Shown here piece by piece: positions 58,419 through 64,000 of a stretch of 64,000 nucleotides of DNA. Made by a program: the position numbers and the translations under genes. The stretch lies in contig OY288259.1 in the NCBI GenBank assembly GCA_958450325.1, forward strand, positions 61,282,987-61,346,986. The letters run 5' to 3'. Positions within the stretch are counted from its first letter, which is position 1. The number at the start of each line of letters is the position of its first letter. Origin of the DNA: Agrostemma githago. Taxonomy: Eukaryota > Streptophyta > Magnoliopsida > Caryophyllales > Caryophyllaceae. Below the pieces are notes generated by a model. The model saw only the letters and a program-made list of their open reading frames with translations. It searched no databases and was not told where the DNA came from.

Positions 58419-61400
58419 TTAGTTGCCGGTGGTGGTCTTGAAGTCACGGGGTGGACACATGTGGAGTTCGAGGATGACGAAGAAGTAACTTCTTTCGGAT
58501 TCTCTTATGTATTGAACTTCGCCGTTCATGAGCTTTAGAATCTTGCGACACATGCTGAGTCCGAGTCCTTCTTGAGTTGCCCATCTACTGTTATGGAACA
58601 TGTCTTGAACCAGTTCCGGTGGGAGTCCTTCACCGGGAGATACTAACCTGTCACCGGGAGAAGACATCGTCTCCCATCAGATTCAGTTTATACAATAACA
58701 ACAACAACAACAAAAACAAAAACAAAAAAAAAAGATTTGGGGTCGGCTAACACTGAACCATTCTCCGAGTGTGTGTCCCAAGTGTCCAACGTGGCTAATT
58801 TTATGAAAATTCCGAATATTTTGGCTTAAAATGAAGAGTCCACGTCTCATACCCATGTCCGAGTATCAAGTGTCGGACACGAGTGCATGAGGTAATTAGA
58901 AGAGACACGAGTGCACGAGGTAATTAGAAGAGTCGAAGTAACATGGATCACGATGGAACAATGCAAGAACCATAGATCACGATCACGATGGAGTAATTCA
59001 TAAAGAATTTAGTTCACATTTTGGCCATATCCCTTCATAATCCGTTCACTAAAAACTAAAATGATACGGAGTAATAAAACAAGGGAATCGTGTTTTTTAT
59101 TACTTTGGTTTTGGTTGAATTGGTTTTGTAACATGGTTTCAGAGCCAGAGGTCACGAATTCGAACACTGGCAGCCCCCGATATCGCGAACTCTCAAGTGG
59201 AATCTGAGCACATGGTAAGGTTTTGGTTGTATTGGTTTCGTAACAGATAACAATCTCAAAGGATAGGAGAGAAACGGAAGGTTAATTATTCGTTTTTAAT
59301 TGGATTGACAAAATGCGATTTATCTCCTAAAAAACGCTTGATACGTGGAAATAAATTTAAAGCGATTGATTCAGTGGATATATCAAAGATACATACCTGA
59401 ATTCGATATAAACAACATTAATTCCGCCCGCTATCTGCTTAAGCCGTGGCAGAACATGAATCTCGACCCAGCCATCAGGAGACGGGGCATACCGTACCAT
59501 ATTCACCAAAAATTCAGCTAGTATTTGTTGGATTCTGATCTGATCACCATATACCGCCAATGTTTTGATCTCGTCTGGGATGTCCCTAATCAACTGCAAC
59601 CCTCTTTCTCGTAATGGTATCATCACTTGACTTACAATGGCGTTGATAACATTCCCTAGCATGAACTCCGTCTTCACCAGCTCCAAAGAGCTAAAAACAA
59701 AACATTCATTCGCTGTCAAATCATCGTGAAAAATCGAGGAATTTGCTTTAAATATGTTCAAAGTTCAAAAATTGCTTTAAATTATTTTTTTAGGACGCAA
59801 ATGCCCTTGGTTAGAGGGTAAGTTGAAGTAATAGGGAATACAAAACGTAGGGGCATTTTCGTCCCGAAAGCATAATTTGGAGCAAATTTTGAACTTTGAA
59901 CATTTTTTGTGAGTTACTTTTAATAAAAATTTCAAACGGGATTTTTTTCTATAATAAACTAAGATTAATTCTGTATTTGGGTGCAGATATCCTGTCCCAT
60001 TTTTGTGTCACACCACATACAAACGACAACTCGCCTATTGCATAAATACAATATGCAACAGATATTATAACTCGTTGATGTGTCATCCCGTGTATGGTGT
60101 GGCACACGGATAGGACACAAAAATGGAACGGGGAATCCGCACTGAAACTTCCTACTCACACTGTAAACCAAAAGACTGACTTACCCTTCGTCAACGCTTT
60201 CCAAATGAATATCCCCGAGTATTCTCTTAATTTGTTTCTCACAAGCATTACTAGTCTCAATGAATTGCTTCTGATCTTCAGCCAAATTCGTACTTTCCAA
60301 AAGCGAGTTAGCAAACCGTATTCCATTGAGAGGATTCTTTATTTCTTGACAAAGATAAGCCAACTCCTTCATCCGATCAAAGCAAACTTTCTCTTGTTGT
60401 CTCTGGATTTGCAGCGCTTGTTGCACCTCGGGACTTGCGATTTGCAGGAAGCAAAACGCGCCAGTGACGTGACCGTCCATGTTCGCCCTCTTATTCGCTG
60501 TCAGAAGACCTTGAACAAATTTCCCATCGCGGTCATAGAAAGAAAACGGGAATTTGTCGCTGTCTTCCCCTCCGATTGCATTATGCAAAACGATCATGAA
60601 CTTGGTCAAAGCATCTTGACCCTTGAGTCGGCAGAACACGCCAAAAATCTCTCCGACTAACAGTTTTCCTGCAACGTCTTCTTTGCTCCAACCGGTGAGA
60701 TTCGTCATTGCAGTGTTCCACTCAGTGCAGCAAGTATTTTCATCAGACGCGAAAATAGGAGGAATCAAAGGATTCGGATTGTGAACGATGGCTTTATAGT
60801 CGCCTTGTATATTGACGAATTTGTCCATGACGTTTTTTTGACCGGTAACATCATGGCCGACAAAACATACTCCGACAATTTTGTTGGTATAGTCTTTGCT
60901 GCAACAAGCGTTGACCACCACGTAAACTGCTTTCGTATGTTGTTCTGGCCCAAGTGCCTTAAACTTTATTTCTACATTCTTATCTTCTTCACCTGCATCG
61001 ACAGGAACGTGAATTTGTGTAAAAAAGTTGACTTATAACTTAAAAAGGTCGACTTATTCAAAACTTTCTAAGCAAAAATTACCTCTTAAGGCATGAAGAA
61101 GAAGCTCTTGAACAACATGTTTGGATTCCTCACATACAAGATCATGAACTAAGGATTTCCCCATGGCTTCCTCGACAGGAAATCCCGTCAACTCAGAAGC
61201 CTTCGCATTCCACCCATTGATACACCCATCAACATCAACAGCAAATATCGGTGCTGTTGCAGTTTCTATCAACCTAACCATCTCTCTTGCAACCGAACTC
61301 AACTCATCGATCCCTTGCATTTCTATATCCCCTTGTTGAGTATGTACAATCGCCTTAGAATTCGTATCATCCTGGTCTTTAAACGAGTCTCGCAAGATAA

Positions 61401-63183
61401 GCTGCAACGAATGAATTGCATCCATTTCAGCGTTTTCCCAAGGCATACTACGACTTTTGACGACCTCCAAAAATGCCTTAAATGAAGATCGTGGATGCAT
61501 CCTTTGCACATCATCCTTGTCCTCGGGATGATGTTTCGCACCACCCCACTTTATTTCCTTTGCCGTATGTGACCTGAACCAAAAGAGAAAATCGTTTTGC
61601 GTGATAAAAGCAACGGCCATCCCACAAACGGCGTCAGCCAATGCTAGTGCCCCAGGGTACCCAGCATCGGCTAAACTATCCGTGCTCAACCCGGTTGAAT
61701 CTCCATGATGGGTCAATAACCATTGGACAATATCCCTTAGTTGTGGTTCGGTCGGGGTCACACCTAACGTGTAGTACTTACCCCGGAACAAAAGGGCAGC
61801 CCCGTCGCATTTAACTAAATCCATGATACTTGGACTTTGTGTGACAATTCCGGTAGGAGAATCTCGAAGGATCATGTCACACAAAAGGGTTTGTGTCCTT
61901 AACACCCGTTTCTCCAAAACTTGCGCGGATAATTGCAACTCCATGTTCAACTGAAGCCCGAACGCCTGCATCAAGAACTCACAAGCATATCGAAGAGGAA
62001 AGGGAATAGAGCGAGGAGACGTGTGATGACACACAACCAAACCCCACAACCTCATAGCACTCCTCCCACCGCCGCTACCCTCATCATCGTTCCCATTGAT
62101 AATGACCGCCATGACCAAGGAAGCGATCGAACCCATATTAGCCATATACTGAGAATGACACCCGTGAGGAGCCCTAAGAGTGGAACCAACAAGGCAAAGG
62201 GGTTGTTGTAACCGTTCATCTTGAACAACACAAACGGGTTTAGCATGACAATCCACAATCATCCTAACCCGATTCTGCTTAAACAAAAACCTCGACGCCT
62301 GAGGAATATCAGTCGAAGGGTAATGCAACCCAATATAAGGCTCCAAATCAGGTCGCTTACTCTCGGCCATAACCTCACCATGCTCATCCTCATGAAACTT
62401 ATACACCATAACCCTATCATAACCAGTAAGCTGCCTTACACTCTCAACCACGGTATCACACAAAAGCTTAACATCCCCACCAGGCAAAGACTGCAAATGT
62501 GAAATCGCCCTGACGGCGAGCTTTTGAGATTGAACAGCACCAGCAATGGACAAAGCCGGGTCCTCGGTCCGAGCAGGCTCTAAGTCAATAACTATCCCTA
62601 CATCAATCCTATGCAAAATTGCATAAAAGGGTTTCCCTGAAGCCTTAGAATGAATCCAAACCGGGTTCAACAATGTAATTTCCCTAGCCCCAAATGCCTT
62701 CTCCAATAAAACCACACTTGAAGGCATAAACAGTGTTCTAACATCAACCCCAACCCTCAAAATCTCAACTTTTACCCCTCCAACTCCCCCTACTCCATCA
62801 ATACAAGGCACAGTATGATTATTACTGTTACTGTGAGGGGTAAAACCAAGAAACCCTAGTAATTCTATAGCATTTTCACTGTAAGCAATTACCCTATAAC
62901 TAGATTCATCAATTGCAATCATACAACCACAAGGCTGAATCAAACCACCTCTCTGAATTTTACTCAAGTAAGCAGTAATTTGCTGTTCAGGTACTGAATG
63001 TGCACTAGTATGAGTTTTTACTGACTGTGAATAATCAAATGATTTACCTGATTCACCTGACTGCTCAAATACTGCATGCAATCTAGCATCAATTGTATAC
63101 TGTGCTATTGCTCTACTCACTGACTCTGATGATGGGTTTTGAAGCTGCATCTGTGTTGGTGATCCTCCACTTCCTGACCCCAT
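58419..63183 (-). CDS. PHYB: Phytochrome B
   Basis: Red/far-red photoreceptor; moves to the nucleus as Pfr and controls PIF transcription factors. Exons 63183-61083, 60992-60185, 59690-59397 and 58647-58419 give 1143 residues with the classic phytochrome exon layout. Seen: a short Gly/Ser/Gln N-terminus, ARLHAVFEQSGESGKSFDYS, the N-terminal PAS, a GAF domain with the chromophore cysteine in RAPHGCHSQYMANMGSIASL and the conserved Tyr of GYDRVMVYKFHEDEHGEV, a PHY domain with FLFWFRSHTAKEIKWGGAKH, two PAS repeats (PIFAVDVDGCINGWNAK; PPIFASDENTCCTEWN) and the histidine-kinase-related domain ending MNGEVQYIRESERSYFFVIL. The IQPFGC motif reads IQPCGC. Exon 4 uses the acceptor TGACAG at 58648-58653, giving EFRLVSPGEGLPPELV. 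The sequence is PHYB-type rather than A, C or E by overall motif match from memory. Confidence 0.97.
58760..58910. repeat. TGTCGGACAC-type repeat in phytochrome B intron 3
   Basis: Reads gtgtgtcccaagtgtccaac, gtccgagtatcaagtgtcgg, acacgagtgcatgaggtaat, with the last part duplicated (gagtgcacgaggtaat). It belongs with the copies at 1-125, 31340-31715 and 43320-43485. Just before it (58697-58755) is a (caa)n tract followed by aaagatttggggtcggctaa, which also occurs at about 32423 and 51099 and looks like the tail of a SINE. Confidence 0.55.
59120..59185 (+). mobile_element. SINE-like fragment in phytochrome B intron 3
   Basis: tggtttcagagccagaggtc then acgaattcgaacactggcag, a B-box-like core, matches the reverse-oriented piece at 4038-4106. 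Confidence 0.5.
59755..59945. mobile_element. Palindromic MITE in phytochrome B intron 2
   Basis: aaagttcaaaaattgcttta, ggacgcaaatgcccttggtt and its inverted partner ggggcattttcgtcccgaaa, then gcaaattttgaactttgaa. The outer arms pair over about 25 bp. Same family as the cluster at 28268-29525. Confidence 0.75.
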
Positions 63184-63495
63184 TTTTTTTACTGTTTTTT
63201 TTTACTGTTACCTCTTGTTTTTTACTTACTGTAGAAAAGATGCATTTTTTGGTGGGTTTTCTGTACCATTTTCTTCAGTTTTTTTTTGGGTTTTTTGGTG
63301 AGGGAAATATAGAGTGAAGTGGCCCAATATTGGACACATTTACATGAGATTTTTTTGGGTGGCAAGAGGGGAAGAAGGAGGAGTGAGTGGGTGAGGAAGA
63401 GTGATGGTGAGTGTTCAAAAGAAGGTGATATCTTTGTCTTTATTCATGCTAGTGATATTTGGATACACCCTTCATGAGTATTTATCCAACTTATA
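63184..63495 (-). promoter_or_regulatory. Phytochrome B 5' leader/promoter-proximal region
   Basis: Non-coding sequence immediately upstream of the phytochrome B ATG, with pyrimidine-rich runs on the transcribed strand (for example cactcctccttcttcc..ctcttgccacc). This is typical of plant 5' leaders. No TATA box or start site can be assigned with confidence. Confidence 0.35.
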
Positions 63496-64000
63496 AAGTT
63501 ACTATTTTTGATCTTTTCGACTCTTTGAATGGTTATTTACCTTCAGTATCGTACTGTACAAGATTTTAAAAACGACTGCTTGAAGTAAGATTGAGTTATA
63601 AAGAGTATTTGTTAAAGGTATAAAGTTATGATTGTCGATCTTTTCGAGTCTTTGAATGGTTATTTACCTTCTGTATCGTACAGGATTTAAACAATGGTTA
63701 TTTGAGTAAAGATGAGTTATATGGAGTACAGAGTATTTGTTAAGTTATAAAGTTACTACTACTATTTTTTATCTTTTCGAGTCTTTGAATGGTTATTCAC
63801 TTTTTGTATCGTACGGAGTACAAGATTTTAAAAACGGCTATTTGAAGTAAGAATGAATTATATACATTAAAGTTATAAAGTTACTATTTTCGTTCTTTTC
63901 GAGTCCTTGAATGGTTATTCACCTTCTGTATTATATAGGATTTTAAAAACGGCTATTTGAGTAAAAATGAGTTAAAGTTATACGGTTACTATTTTTGATC
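63495..64000. repeat. Tandem repeat upstream of phytochrome B, ~130-bp period, about 4 copies, continues past the window
   Basis: Each unit has gatcttttcgagtctttgaa, tggttatttaccttctgtat and gattttaaaaacggctattt followed by gagtaaaaatgagtta. The word ctttgaatggttatt lies near 63521, 63650, 63784 and 63912. The array is cut by the right edge. Confidence 0.85.

Noticed and set aside
1..64000. Prokaryotic defence, CRISPR, prophage or integrated viral genes
   Set aside because: All repeats are satellite, minisatellite or MITE-like with no spacer structure, and no viral or bacterial protein was recognised in any frame.

Overview
This is nuclear DNA from a flowering plant, most likely a eudicot. 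Every recognisable gene is split by GT-AG (twice GC-AG) introns and encodes a plant protein: phytochrome B, a class III peroxidase, a PHD-homeodomain protein, a clade-D-type PP2C, an aromatic amino-acid decarboxylase. The intergenic DNA is AT-rich and full of short non-autonomous transposons (Stowaway with CTCCCTCCG ends, hAT-like, PIF/Harbinger-like, tRNA-derived SINEs). The frequent ACGGAGTA/CTCCCTCCGT ends fit Caryophyllales, but I cannot prove the order or species. There is no prokaryotic, organellar or viral gene block, and no CRISPR or defence system.

Layout, left to right: the 5' part of a galactokinase gene (minus; exons 1-2, rest off the left edge); a 12-exon tyrosine/DOPA-type decarboxylase (minus, 3603-7040); a two-exon secreted cysteine-rich defensin-like peptide (minus, 9243-10040); a four-exon peroxidase resembling Arabidopsis PER40 (minus, 12097-15041); a three-exon gene for a small protein with a C-terminal membrane anchor (minus, 16374-17782); the GINS replication subunit SLD5 (plus, six exons, 19983-27513); a 16-exon membrane protein of the Arabidopsis At5g58100 family (minus, 30122-40532); a four-exon PP2C phosphatase (minus, 42769-48939); a ten-exon PHD-finger/homeodomain gene like HAT3.1/PRHA (minus, 50540-55295); and a four-exon phytochrome B (minus, 58419-63183). 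SLD5 is the only plus-strand gene. I joined exons by hand using splice sites, reading phase and remembered family sequences. All models except the two uncertain 5' ends (decarboxylase, PHD-homeodomain) close cleanly in frame.

The genes have unrelated jobs (sugar salvage, amine synthesis, wall/anther peroxidase, DNA replication, pollen wall, phosphatase signalling, transcription, light sensing) and do not form a pathway cluster.

The most unusual feature is how the introns are built. First introns (or 5' flanks) of at least six genes are filled with tandem repeats, each with its own sequence and period (about 104, 125, 230 and 235 bp among others). The PP2C repeats carry copies of the gene's own 5' splice site. 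A separate ~310 bp satellite array of about 11 copies lies inside SLD5 intron 4, with diverged relatives at two other places in the window. Downstream of the peroxidase, the last ~13 codons recur five times in decayed form. Other points are two GC-AG introns, a Phe-to-Cys change in the phytochrome IQPFG motif, and transposon insertions very close to three start codons.
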